Position numbers and translations under genes: made by a program. A DNA stretch of 36,750 bases from the IMG/VR virus record IMGVR_UViG_3300033145_002341, positions 1 to 36,750 of that record; one strand, given 5' to 3'. Under the pieces are notes generated by a model. The model was given only the letters and a program-made list of their open reading frames with translations. It did not search any database and was not told the origin of the DNA. Source of the stretch: a virus. Shown piece by piece: positions 16,696 through 24,201 of the stretch (the stretch's first letter is position 1; each line of letters starts with the position of its first letter).

Positions 16696-17607
16696 TTAAA
16701 ATACGTCAAGTGGACTGATTTCTTTTTCAGCATCCTTGACTTTATGATCTACAATCGATTTCATCTGTGGCTGTTCAAGTATAGCTTTCATTTCTGCAAC
16801 TTCTTTCTGTGTACTTTCAAGTTCTTCTTTTAATGCAGAAACTTCAGATTTTTCCCCTGATTTTTCCTCTACTTTTTCAGGTTTATCTTTACTTTTTACT
16901 TCCTCTATTTTTTCATCTTTGACTTCAGCCAGTGATTTAATAGCTACTTTTATTTCATCAACTGATTCTTTCAAAGATTTAATTTCAGAGGCAATATCTA
17001 CAACCACTTCATCATTCTTTGTTTCTTTTTTATCTTCCACTATATCTCCTCCTGTTTGTTCAACAAAATCTAAAGATTTCGCAAATACCTGCTTTATTGT
17101 TGCTGTTGGATTAACTGGATTACCAGTAAAAGTAATGTTTAACAAATCAATTTTCTTCAAAAGTCTTGTTTTTACATTTCCTTTCATTGAATAAGTGTAA
17201 TTTTTTGGTCTAAACGCAAAACTAAACGCATGTAAAAATTTATCTTTCAAGGACCCCCAAGTTTCTTTAAATTTTGAATTGTGTTGATTTAATTCAGCTT
17301 TGACTGTTATTGAATTGCCATTAAAAGAAAAATCAGCTATTTTTGCAATTGGCAGTATTGAATTGTTTAATTTAGTTTCTTCTTCTGACTCACCCATAAA
17401 CGCTTCATGTTCAACATCAAAAGTAATGTTTCTGCTTTTGATCTGATCCACCATATCAGCCATGCATTCAGGAGTAACAATATCATTGACTAAATCTAAA
17501 TCAGAATTTGTAAATTCACCAGTTACAAAATACTTTTTACCTGATTTTGTTTCAACAATTTCAGTATTTAAACTATTTGTAAAAAATTTAAAAATGTTAC
17601 TTCCCAT
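16696..17607 (-). CDS. Prohead protease fused to scaffold
   Basis: 303 residues. The first ~175 residues fit the HK97-type (U35-like) prohead serine protease: 'GEFTNSDLDLVNDIVTPECM', the catalytic-His region 'FDVEHEAF' (His67) and the Ser region 'LHAFSFAFRP' (Ser129). Residues ~190-300 are Lys/Glu-rich coiled coil, as expected for a scaffold. The ATG lies only ~25 bases from the TATA-like box at 17629, so the mRNA is probably leaderless. MCP follows directly. Confidence 0.8.
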   Translation of the reverse strand: MGSNIFKFFTNSLNTEIVETKSGKKYFVTGEFTNSDLDLVNDIVTPECMADMVDQIKSRNITFDVEHEAFMGESEEETKLNNSILPIAKIADFSFNGNSITVKAELNQHNSKFKETWGSLKDKFLHAFSFAFRPKNYTYSMKGNVKTRLLKKIDLLNITFTGNPVNPTATIKQVFAKSLDFVEQTGGDIVEDKKETKNDEVVVDIASEIKSLKESVDEIKVAIKSLAEVKDEKIEEVKSKDKPEKVEEKSGEKSEVSALKEELESTQKEVAEMKAILEQPQMKSIVDHKVKDAEKEISPLDVF

Positions 17608-17628
17608 ATGAAAAGAAAAGAATTAGCT

Positions 17629-17652
17629 TATTTAAAAGGTTTTGCTTAATTG
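17629..17652 (-). promoter_or_regulatory. Archaeal-type promoter, copy 2 of the virus-specific motif
   Basis: Minus strand: TTAAGCAAAACC then TTTTAAATAA, identical over this stretch to the copy at 10949. The box is ~25 bases upstream of the protease ATG, the spacing of archaeal TATA box to start site, which predicts a leaderless mRNA. Confidence 0.7.
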
Positions 17653-17659
17653 AACTGCA

Positions 17660-17680
17660 GGGTGAAATGGAAAAACACCC
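17660..17680 (-). terminator. Short GC hairpin between two head genes
   Basis: GGGTG and CACCC are inverted around an 11-base loop, between the stop of the 97-residue gene and the promoter of the protease. A weak terminator or processing hairpin is possible. Confidence 0.35.
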
Positions 17681-17708
17681 CGTAAATTCAATTGGTGACT
17701 GAATGAAC

Positions 17709-18002
17709 TTATATGCTATGAACTAGAATTGTTCGTATTTTGTCGTCTGTTGATCCACCGATATAAATTTTTGTTTTATCAGTTGAATCTATCTTCATTG
17801 CATCTGTTACTGCAGTTCCAATTATGTCCTGTGTTGCTGTTGCATGAAGAGCTGTTTTAATTCCTGAAAGCCCTGTGACTGTATTCAAAAGAATATAATC
17901 ACCATCATCTGCTGTTGCAGCTGTTTCAATTATTGATATTCTTATTGCTGATTGTGGTTCATTGGTTGTTTTTAATGTACAACCTGCTGATATATCACCC
18001 AT
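17709..18002 (-). CDS. Small head-module protein, unknown
   Basis: 97 residues, beta-rich (GCTLKTTNEPQSAIRISIIE, YILLNTVTGLSGIKTALH). It has its own upstream promoter (18048-18068) and a strong GGAGGAATTATT site, suggesting high expression. It lies between the portal-MuF and protease genes. Size and composition would fit a decoration or cement protein, but no family is recognised. Confidence 0.55.
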   Translation of the reverse strand: MGDISAGCTLKTTNEPQSAIRISIIETAATADDGDYILLNTVTGLSGIKTALHATATQDIIGTAVTDAMKIDSTDKTKIYIGGSTDDKIRTILVHSI

Positions 18003-18047
18003 AATAATTCCTCCAAACTTAAGTTATTAATCCATAAAGATATTGGT

Positions 18048-18068
18048 TATTTAAAAGGTTTTCCTTAA
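18048..18068 (-). promoter_or_regulatory. Archaeal-type promoter, copy 3 of the virus-specific motif
   Basis: Minus strand: TTAAGGAAAACC then TTTTAAATAA, one base different from copies 1 and 2 in this stretch. It begins at the stop codon of the portal gene. The next ATG is ~50 bases downstream with a Shine-Dalgarno site, so this mRNA should have a short leader. Confidence 0.7.
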
Positions 18069-20182
18069 TCTGGTAAAAAAGAAAATCCAGACCTACATCG
18101 AATATGGAATGGCGGGTGCAACCAAGATTCTCCTTTATAATGAAACTTCTCCCCTAACCTAACCCTCTTATTAGACAAATAAGTGCAAATTTCACTTCTT
18201 CTACTATCATTAATTGTCAACGGTTCAATCCAACCAGTCTGATCACTTTGAACAATAGCACTATAACTTCCAGAATTAACTGCTCTGTTCGTTTCACTAA
18301 TAGCAATTGACTCAGACCTATTCTTTGAAACCTTGAAAACCTTTCTTATGTCCTTAGCCAATTCAGTATAACTAGAATGCTCTAATATACCTCTTTGAAT
18401 AGTAGTGCGTAACTTTTCCCGGGTATCATCACCTAAATTCTTGACTAAATCAAAAGTATACTCTTCAATAAACTCCATCTCTTTAGGATAATTGAAATTT
18501 CTATCAAACTTCTTTTCAACAATATCCATACCTGTAAAATAATTCTTTTTGATTTCTTCCATCACTACAGGTTTTAAAGACTCAAGTGAAAACAAACCTA
18601 ATAAAAAATCCAAAATACCCTTTTTTTCAACGCTTTTAATCTTAGCAATAGGATTCTTCATTTTCTTTTTTAATTGAGATAAAATTAATTTTTCCTGAAC
18701 AAGCAAAGCAGAATCAATGGCTTTAGTCAACGGCTCCCAAACAACATCATTAAAATTAATCTCAATCTTCACTGGAAGTGCTTTTAAACTTTTTTTTTTT
18801 AAATTTTCAGAATCATCATTATCTTCTTCTTCTTCTTTACATGGATTATTCTCATTAGATTCAGGTTTTTTGATTGGTTCTTCTATCTCACTCAAACCCA
18901 TTTCAACACGTGCTTCATTTGTAGTAATCAAATTTCTATCTGAATCACCCCAAATAAGAGTACGCTTTTTGATTTCCTCATCCAAATCTCCTTTGTCAAA
19001 AAAGAATTCAACCTTACCCTCATATTGAGTTCCTTTGATCCAAGGCAAATCATTAATGATTTGAGAATTAATGTAATAAGTCCACATCTTGCAAAATGGT
19101 TTAATTATTTTCCTTTTCTGAATCTTATCCTGAACTTGATCCGTGGCTTTTTTACTGTCCTCTGTAAAGCCCATTTCACTAGGAGTTACACCAAAAGACG
19201 AAAACACAATTTTCATAAACCACTTTTGCTGTTCTAACAATTGCAGCTCAAGATTACTAAATGCAATTCTTTCAAACTTACCTGCTTTAGGAATCACAGG
19301 CATCGCGTAAACGTCTTTTTTCCAATTACCTGCACTGTCCTTAGTAGTCATTCTTTCTCTCAACTGTTCTCTCAAAGCCCTTGCATTTTCACTGCTAGCA
19401 CCATCCATAGTGAAAACGCCTTTAGGAACTTCATTACTAGTAAAATACTCTAAATTGCTGTCTAAACCATACATCAATAATTGCAATGTTTTTTGCAAAC
19501 TTTCAACAGGAGAATAACCATAAACAGAATAAGTCCGTGGATTCCTCATCATATAAACAATTTCATTTTTATTAAATGGAATCGGGTATGTTGGAACGTT
19601 CCAACCATACTGATAATAAGCTCTATTTTCAGGCATTATACCATAAATATCAGGATTCTTCGTAAAGGTCCCTGCATCTCTACTAAATAACTGTACAAAG
19701 TCACCACGCCTATTGAATACTTTAACTAAAACACCTGCATCCAATTCCAAAATATCTCTAGTTCCGGTCCTCAAAATATGTTCAAAACTTTCCTCATTCT
19801 TATTTGGATTATCTACCCAAGCCTTAGTTTTCTTAATCAATTCTTCAGGAACTTCCTCATCTTCAACTGCTCTGATACCCCAGTCAATAGAAGAAATCTC
19901 ATCACAAACAGTATTAATCACCATCAAAGCATACGGAAACCCAGCAACACGTCTTAATTCAAAAACATCTTTATTCAAAGGTTTTCCAAAAGCAGGGTTA
20001 ATCAAAAATTCAGGTATTCTAGCCTTGTAAATATCACTATCTTTTTTATCAAAAGGAACTTCGGATTCATTTTGTTTATTTAACTTACTGATATCGTTTT
20101 CATTTAAATTATTTCTATTCTCTACATGAGCAACAGTTTCCCTAGGATTTATTCTTCTATATATTGTATCAAAAATACCCAT
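18065..20182 (-). CDS. Portal protein fused to MuF-type head morphogenesis domain
   Basis: 705 residues. Residues ~50-430 are portal-like: 'NTVCDEISSIDWGI', 'ELDAGVLVKVFNRRG', 'YGYSPVESLQKTL', 'FSSFGVTPSEMGFTE'. An acidic linker (~435-455) follows. Residues ~560-705 are MuF/SPP1 gp7-like: 'SESIAISETNRAVNSGSYSA', with the signature end 'HPPFHIRCRSGFSF'. Such one-chain fusions are known but less common than two separate genes. It starts right after the TerL stop. The protein forms the DNA gate of the capsid; the MuF part normally sits in the prohead. Confidence 0.85.
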   Translation of the reverse strand: MGIFDTIYRRINPRETVAHVENRNNLNENDISKLNKQNESEVPFDKKDSDIYKARIPEFLINPAFGKPLNKDVFELRRVAGFPYALMVINTVCDEISSIDWGIRAVEDEEVPEELIKKTKAWVDNPNKNEESFEHILRTGTRDILELDAGVLVKVFNRRGDFVQLFSRDAGTFTKNPDIYGIMPENRAYYQYGWNVPTYPIPFNKNEIVYMMRNPRTYSVYGYSPVESLQKTLQLLMYGLDSNLEYFTSNEVPKGVFTMDGASSENARALREQLRERMTTKDSAGNWKKDVYAMPVIPKAGKFERIAFSNLELQLLEQQKWFMKIVFSSFGVTPSEMGFTEDSKKATDQVQDKIQKRKIIKPFCKMWTYYINSQIINDLPWIKGTQYEGKVEFFFDKGDLDEEIKKRTLIWGDSDRNLITTNEARVEMGLSEIEEPIKKPESNENNPCKEEEEDNDDSENLKKKSLKALPVKIEINFNDVVWEPLTKAIDSALLVQEKLILSQLKKKMKNPIAKIKSVEKKGILDFLLGLFSLESLKPVVMEEIKKNYFTGMDIVEKKFDRNFNYPKEMEFIEEYTFDLVKNLGDDTREKLRTTIQRGILEHSSYTELAKDIRKVFKVSKNRSESIAISETNRAVNSGSYSAIVQSDQTGWIEPLTINDSRRSEICTYLSNKRVRLGEKFHYKGESWLHPPFHIRCRSGFSFLPD

Positions 20183-20186
20183 TCAA

Positions 20187-21557
20187 TCACACAAATTCAA
20201 CAAAAAAATCATTTCCTTCAAACATACCTATATTCAAAGCATCTGCGAAATCAGGCGATTTTTTAGTTTTTTCCTTAATTATCCTAACTCTCCCTCTTGA
20301 ATCAAAATCATACCTTAACTCACGCAACTCCATGAGCAAACGTGACCTGTTAGGATGATTTAAAATCTTTACTTTTCCATCACTTGCATTTTTCACTAAT
20401 TGTAAATACCAAAACGCTTTGCAATTTAAATACTTTTCTTTTTCTTGAGGCGTGTCAGATCCACCAACAAATGGAATAACACTTGAATTTGTAATTACCT
20501 CTTTCAACCTGTCAAACGGACCGCCACCTAATCCAGGTTCATCTACATTTATTGCATCAAAAAACGTTTTTTCATGCAGATTCTTAATCTTACCAACAGT
20601 GACCATTGTATCTTGTTTTTCATAGTATATAATATCAGTAATATAATAAATTCCACCTCTGAACTCAATTGTTATCAAAACCGTTAAATCCAAACCAAAC
20701 CGTGCAATATCTACACCTAATTTTCTCACAGTGCAAGGGTGTTTCATAAAATGAGGTTCGTCTCTTTCAGGCAAATAAATCATTTTCTTCAATGCTTTTT
20801 CAGGAAATAATTGATCAGTTGCTTCATCTGGAAAATCTGCCTCATACAAAATTCTAAACTGCAAACTTGTTAAATTTAACTTTTGTTCTTCAATAAATTC
20901 TTTTGTAACTCTCCCCTCAGCAAGAGCCGTCCTCCAGTCAACGTGAATTTTAAAGAATTTTGGATCAGTCCAATGTTGATAAAATTGATTGTTTTTGTCA
21001 AACGGGTTTCCTATTTCTACTAGCATAGAGTCTGGATCATCTCCAAGCATACGGCTAATTCTTTCCTGATACACTTCTAGTGGTACAAGGCAACTTTCAT
21101 CCAAAATTACTAAATCTCCACCAAAACCCATAATCCTAGCTGCTTTTCCTTCTGCAGACAAAATCATTAATTCGCAACCGTTCTTGAACGTGATTCTGCT
21201 TTTTGTGACCTCTTTTTTTAATCGATCTGCACCACTCGCTTCATATTCAATTAAATTTACTAAAATATCCGTTCTAGACAAATAATCAGCCATATAATTC
21301 ATGATTATTCTGGCCTGTGGATAAGTAGGAGCAATGATCTTAATTTTTTTGTTTTCATTAAACAAGATGTACAATAAAACTGCAACGCTTATGCTCATTG
21401 ACTTTCCGTATCTGGTCATTGCGTTGGCAATTATTCTTTTATGCTCTTTGTATGCTATAGTTCGAACTAACTCTTCTTGTTTTGAAGTTAAAATAACATT
21501 AAACAAAGTTTTGCTTAACGTCTTAACATCCTTATTAAATATTAATTCTTTGAGCAT
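20187..21557 (-). CDS. terL: Terminase large subunit
   Basis: 456 residues. ATPase: Walker A-like 'AMTRYGKS' (46-53), Walker B 'DLVILDES' (148-155), coupling motif region 'EIGNP' (181-185). RNase H-like nuclease: Asp283 in 'GVDIARFGLD', Asp339 in 'NVDEPGLGGG' and Asp436/Asp439 in 'SPDFADALN'. All expected acidic positions are present. It translocates and cuts viral DNA at the portal. The ATG at 21557 follows GAGAG. The next gene is the portal. Confidence 0.92.
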   Translation of the reverse strand: MLKELIFNKDVKTLSKTLFNVILTSKQEELVRTIAYKEHKRIIANAMTRYGKSMSISVAVLLYILFNENKKIKIIAPTYPQARIIMNYMADYLSRTDILVNLIEYEASGADRLKKEVTKSRITFKNGCELMILSAEGKAARIMGFGGDLVILDESCLVPLEVYQERISRMLGDDPDSMLVEIGNPFDKNNQFYQHWTDPKFFKIHVDWRTALAEGRVTKEFIEEQKLNLTSLQFRILYEADFPDEATDQLFPEKALKKMIYLPERDEPHFMKHPCTVRKLGVDIARFGLDLTVLITIEFRGGIYYITDIIYYEKQDTMVTVGKIKNLHEKTFFDAINVDEPGLGGGPFDRLKEVITNSSVIPFVGGSDTPQEKEKYLNCKAFWYLQLVKNASDGKVKILNHPNRSRLLMELRELRYDFDSRGRVRIIKEKTKKSPDFADALNIGMFEGNDFFVEFV

Positions 21558-21633
21558 TTTAATCTCTCGACTTTTTTACCTGTAAATTCTTTATTTTTCC
21601 TATTAAAAAAACACTCTTTTGAACAATATTTTT
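21556..21633 (-). pseudogene. Short zinc-finger-like remnant upstream of terL
   Basis: One minus-strand frame reads KYCSKECFFNRKNKEF and runs on until it overlaps the terL start. CSKECF-type sequence is typical of small HNH/zinc-finger phage proteins. There is a stop just before it and no start codon, so it is probably a fragment. Confidence 0.25.
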
Positions 21634-21652
21634 ATTTTTTCAATTTTCATTT

Positions 21653-21690
21653 TACCAGTCCATGAATTACTTGCTTAATATCGAAACACT
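21653..21690 (-). repeat. Intergenic repeat, copy A
   Basis: Minus strand core AAGCAAGTAA, then GGACTGGTAAAA. Two related copies lie at 22387-22423 and 22780-22814. It occupies the spacer between the 75-residue gene and terL. Confidence 0.55.
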
Positions 21691-21700
21691 TTTTTATTCA

Positions 21701-21928
21701 TTAAACTTTTTTACTTTCAAATAACAAAATAATTGCTTTATTTTTATCCCTTAAACCAAAATTAATAAATAAATCAATTACATCCAATTTATTTAAAATC
21801 CCTGTATCTAACTGAAGTAAAAATGTTGATATTTCATTAAAATTTTGAACAAAAACACCTCTTAATGTCGCAATCTTAATAAGTTTTCCATTTAACAAAA
21901 TTTCTCTATCTTCATTAATTGAAGCCAT
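21701..21928 (-). CDS. Small phage protein (probably N-terminally longer)
   Basis: 75 residues from ATG at 21928 as the minimum supported form. The frame is open upstream to the stop at 22028, and those 33 codons read like true protein (KFSHNWNNKLNNHLFTTIR, then CWNPEKERYYM). That pattern is familiar from small phage proteins. No ATG, GTG or TTG exists in the extension; ATT at 22027 lies behind a GTGATT site. So the gene may use a rare start or has lost its start by mutation. Function unknown. Confidence 0.6.
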   Translation of the reverse strand: MASINEDREILLNGKLIKIATLRGVFVQNFNEISTFLLQLDTGILNKLDVIDLFINFGLRDKNKAIILLFESKKV

Positions 21929-22027
21929 ATAATATCTTTCTTTTTCAGGATTCCAACATCTAATAGTTGTAAATAAATGATTATTCAGCTTATTGTTCCA
22001 ATTATGTGAGAATTTAACATTTTTAAT

Positions 22028-22123
22028 TTAATCACATCCAGTTAATTTATATCTTGTAAACCAAGCTCTTGTTTTCATATGTTCATAATTACTAAAATCA
22101 AATACATTCTCAAGAACAACCAT
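22028..22123 (-). CDS. Very small protein, unknown
   Basis: 31 residues from an ATG 11 bases after the stop of the gene before it. The frame is open upstream to 22216, but that part overlaps the preceding gene. Reading from the ATG gives MVVLENVFDF and an end TRYKLTGCD. No good ribosome-binding site. Gene status is uncertain. Confidence 0.35.
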   Translation of the reverse strand: MVVLENVFDFSNYEHMKTRAWFTRYKLTGCD

Positions 22124-22133
22124 AAGTTCTGTT

Positions 22134-22364
22134 TTAACAGTTGGGTTTGTTGAATAATTTTTTAACCCAGTCAATAAAAGAATTATTTTTTTTAGGTTTT
22201 GAAATATTCCCAACAACTACTATAATGCCTTTTTTATTAAGATATTTTACAAATTCATCAAACTGTTTTTTTGTTATGTTTGGTAGTTTAATATAAGTTG
22301 CCTCATCTGTTATTATTTCTTTATTACAATATTTTTTTATTACTATTTCTTTGTATTCATCCAT
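22134..22364 (-). CDS. Small protein, unknown
   Basis: 76 residues from ATG at 22364, which has the site AGGTGG at the right distance; an earlier ATG (22397) lies in the intergenic repeat and lacks such a site. The sequence begins MDEYKEIVIKKYCNKE and includes 'KKQFDEFVKYLNKKGIIVVV'. No family recognised. Confidence 0.55.
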   Translation of the reverse strand: MDEYKEIVIKKYCNKEIITDEATYIKLPNITKKQFDEFVKYLNKKGIIVVVGNISKPKKNNSFIDWVKKLFNKPNC

Positions 22365-22386
22365 TTTACCACCTAATTTATTCTTT

Positions 22387-22423
22387 TGCCAGTCCACAGA
22401 TTACGTGCTTACTATTGAAATTC
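22387..22423 (-). repeat. Intergenic repeat, copy B
   Basis: Minus strand core AAGCACGTAA, then GGACTGGCAAAA. It lies in the spacer directly after the stop of the zinc-ribbon gene at 22412 and before the next ribosome-binding site. See copies A and C. Confidence 0.55.
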
Positions 22424-22606
22424 TTTTGTAATGATCTTTACTTCTGTGATATCAAATTTTGCAGAACATTCAATACACTTAAATAAATGTCTATCATTAT
22501 CTACTGAAAAAAAATTACTAAGATTATTTGAATTACATCTAGGACAATTTACTATTAATTCAATCTTTTCTATATCATGGTCTACTTCTCCACCAGTTAC
22601 TTTCAT
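22412..22606 (-). CDS. Small zinc-ribbon protein
   Basis: 64 residues. Two Cys pairs, 'CPRC' and 'CIEC', about 22 residues apart, form a zinc-ribbon. The ATG follows an AGGTGTAATA site and nearly touches the stop of the preceding gene. Such mini-proteins may bind DNA, RNA or transcription factors. The role is unknown. Confidence 0.6.
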   Translation of the reverse strand: MKVTGGEVDHDIEKIELIVNCPRCNSNNLSNFFSVDNDRHLFKCIECSAKFDITEVKIITKEFQ

Positions 22607-22608
22607 TA

Positions 22609-22755
22609 TTACACCTGTTTATATTTAATTTCGTCAATGTCAAGCTTAACACTCAAACTACAATCTGTTTCAACTTCAAAATATTCAGCATCTACTTCAA
22701 GTTTTTCTGCAGCAAGTTCAATTAAATCTTCTTTTGTTATAATAACTTTTACCAT
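22609..22755 (-). CDS. Small acidic protein, unknown
   Basis: 48 residues from ATG at 22755 with the site AGGTGG. It begins MVKVIITKEDLIELAAEKL and is acidic; an N-terminal beta strand followed by a helix is likely. No family recognised. Confidence 0.55.
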   Translation of the reverse strand: MVKVIITKEDLIELAAEKLEVDAEYFEVETDCSLSVKLDIDEIKYKQV

Positions 22756-22779
22756 TTTTACCACCTAAATTTTAACTTT

Positions 22780-22814
22780 TGCCAGTCGGAAACTTACTTG
22801 CTTGTATCCGAATC
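22780..22814 (-). repeat. Intergenic repeat, copy C
   Basis: Minus strand core AAGCAAGTAA, then CGACTGGCAAAA. It includes the end and stop codon of the TerS candidate and the following spacer. Confidence 0.55.
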
Positions 22815-23309
22815 ACCATCATTCTTCTCAGACACCATCAACTCATCAAAAGCCTCCTTAAAATCAACAGAAGTAATCGCATTAACATTAGCCTCAATAC
22901 GCTGCTTATCACCAAACACCGATTTCTTAGCATCAATCAAATCACGCAAAAACAAACGCATTTCTTTAGGATCATTAGAATTTGACGAATTCACACCCAA
23001 CTCAGTCAAACGCTCAATAATCTGAGAATTAAACCCAACCTCACCCTTAACATACAAATCAGACACCAACTTCTGCAACCTAGACGGCATCTGCTTTAAC
23101 GCACATTTAGTTTTACCAGTCACTTCATCTCTCAACTTCTTCTGGCCAAATGGCTCAGCAAAACATGGATAAATGGGACATTTTCCATTGCACCATTTTC
23201 TTTTATTTAATGCTTTACATATTGATTTTGCTTTTCCGCCTTTTATTGCTGACAGTCTTTGTCGTTCTGGATTTCTGTTGTGGTTTGTTATGTTTTCTGG
23301 GTTTGGCAT
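22794..23309 (-). CDS. Putative terminase small subunit
   Basis: 171 residues. N-terminus 'MPNPENITNHNRNPERQR' with a following 'AIKGGKAKS' is a common opening of phage TerS-type proteins. A Cys cluster follows (CKALNKRKWCNGKCPIYPC), perhaps a metal site. The C-terminal half is helical (SQIIERLTELGV, LRDLIDAKKSVFGDKQRIEA), as in oligomerising TerS domains. It is the first large gene behind a promoter in the packaging operon, though five small genes separate it from terL. The call is an inference from pattern and place. Confidence 0.5.
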   Translation of the reverse strand: MPNPENITNHNRNPERQRLSAIKGGKAKSICKALNKRKWCNGKCPIYPCFAEPFGQKKLRDEVTGKTKCALKQMPSRLQKLVSDLYVKGEVGFNSQIIERLTELGVNSSNSNDPKEMRLFLRDLIDAKKSVFGDKQRIEANVNAITSVDFKEAFDELMVSEKNDGDSDTSK

Positions 23310-23370
23310 TTGATCACTTTTTCGTGTTTTTTTCGAGTTTGGTTTTCGTGTTAATTACTTTAATGTGACT

Positions 23371-23383
23371 TTATTTATAAAGG
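23371..23383 (-). promoter_or_regulatory. TATA-box promoter of the packaging operon
   Basis: Minus strand CCTTTATAAATAA, ~62 bases upstream of the TerS-candidate ATG, inside a 172-base gap without genes (23310-23481). With archaeal spacing the transcript would start near 23345. Two T-rich AAAAAGGGT stretches also occur in the gap. Confidence 0.6.
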
Positions 23384-23481
23384 TGGTGTTCAAAAAGGGT
23401 GTTTTTTTGTGTTTAAACGTCTTTTAACTGCTTTATGAATAGAGATATTATTTTTTTCCCATTTTATCACCACGTAATTAA

Positions 23482-23859
23482 TTAAAAAGGGTTTTTTTTA
23501 CCACTAACACTAACCCACTCCAAATAATCCAAACTTTCTTTTAAATTTAAAAATAATTCCTCAGGCATATTCCCTTCTTTTTTCAACAATTTAAAATAAT
23601 CAAGAATGTTATTATACTTTTTTGATATCCTTTCGTTTAATATCCCCGCAATTGCTATTTCTTTAACTACATCTTCCAATCTTTTATTATCCATAACTCT
23701 CTTTAATTCAACCTCTTCTTTATAAGAATGTGGTTGATGTTGTACGCAAAATATATCAAATCCTTCGTCTTTCAATAACTCTATTCCCTCATCAAGCACA
23801 TATTCATCCTTAACAAAACAATCTATACTTACTTTCAGCACATAATCAACATCTATCAT
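23482..23859 (-). CDS. Hypothetical protein
   Basis: 125 residues. The sequence starts MIDVDYVLKVSIDCFVKDEY and contains 'GIELLKDEGFDIFCVQHQPH'. A compact alpha/beta domain followed by helices is likely. It is the last gene of the operon before the packaging promoter. No family recognised. Confidence 0.6.
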   Translation of the reverse strand: MIDVDYVLKVSIDCFVKDEYVLDEGIELLKDEGFDIFCVQHQPHSYKEEVELKRVMDNKRLEDVVKEIAIAGILNERISKKYNNILDYFKLLKKEGNMPEELFLNLKESLDYLEWVSVSGKKNPF

Positions 23860-23868
23860 TTCATACCA

Positions 23869-24201
23869 CTACTCCAAAGGATTCTCTTCTTCATTTCTTC
23901 TATTAATCTCATCATCATCCTGCTGGGCCTGAAGCCTATCCTCCTCAAAAGCAAACTCCTTATCTTTCTTTCTTTGCTCACTTTCTTTCTTTTTACAGCA
24001 AGACTTCGGATCATCATAACTTCCAGAATATTCAAAACTAAAACTTGTGTTACCTGTCTCTCTTAATTCTCTTTCCATTCTTTCAAATTCAATACCAATC
24101 TCAGAATCAGTTAAATTTTTAATAGCAAAACCTTTTTCACAAAATTTAACTAATTCTTTTAATGCTTCCAGTTTATATGTACCTTCACTTATTTTTTTCA
24201 C
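23869..24201 (-). CDS. Hypothetical charged protein
   Basis: 110 residues from GTG at 24201, overlapping the methyltransferase stop by four bases with GAGGTGATG upstream. N-terminal helices (LEALKELVKFCEKGFA), a Cys pair in 'KSCCKKK', and a highly charged C-terminus (QAQQDDDEINRRNEEEN). Function unknown. Confidence 0.6.
   Translation of the reverse strand: MKKISEGTYKLEALKELVKFCEKGFAIKNLTDSEIGIEFERMERELRETGNTSFSFEYSGSYDDPKSCCKKKESEQRKKDKEFAFEEDRLQAQQDDDEINRRNEEENPLE

Noticed and set aside
22124-22216. N-terminal extension of the small frame ending at 22028
   Set aside because: It overlaps the end of the better-supported gene at 22134-22364 and has no ribosome-binding site.
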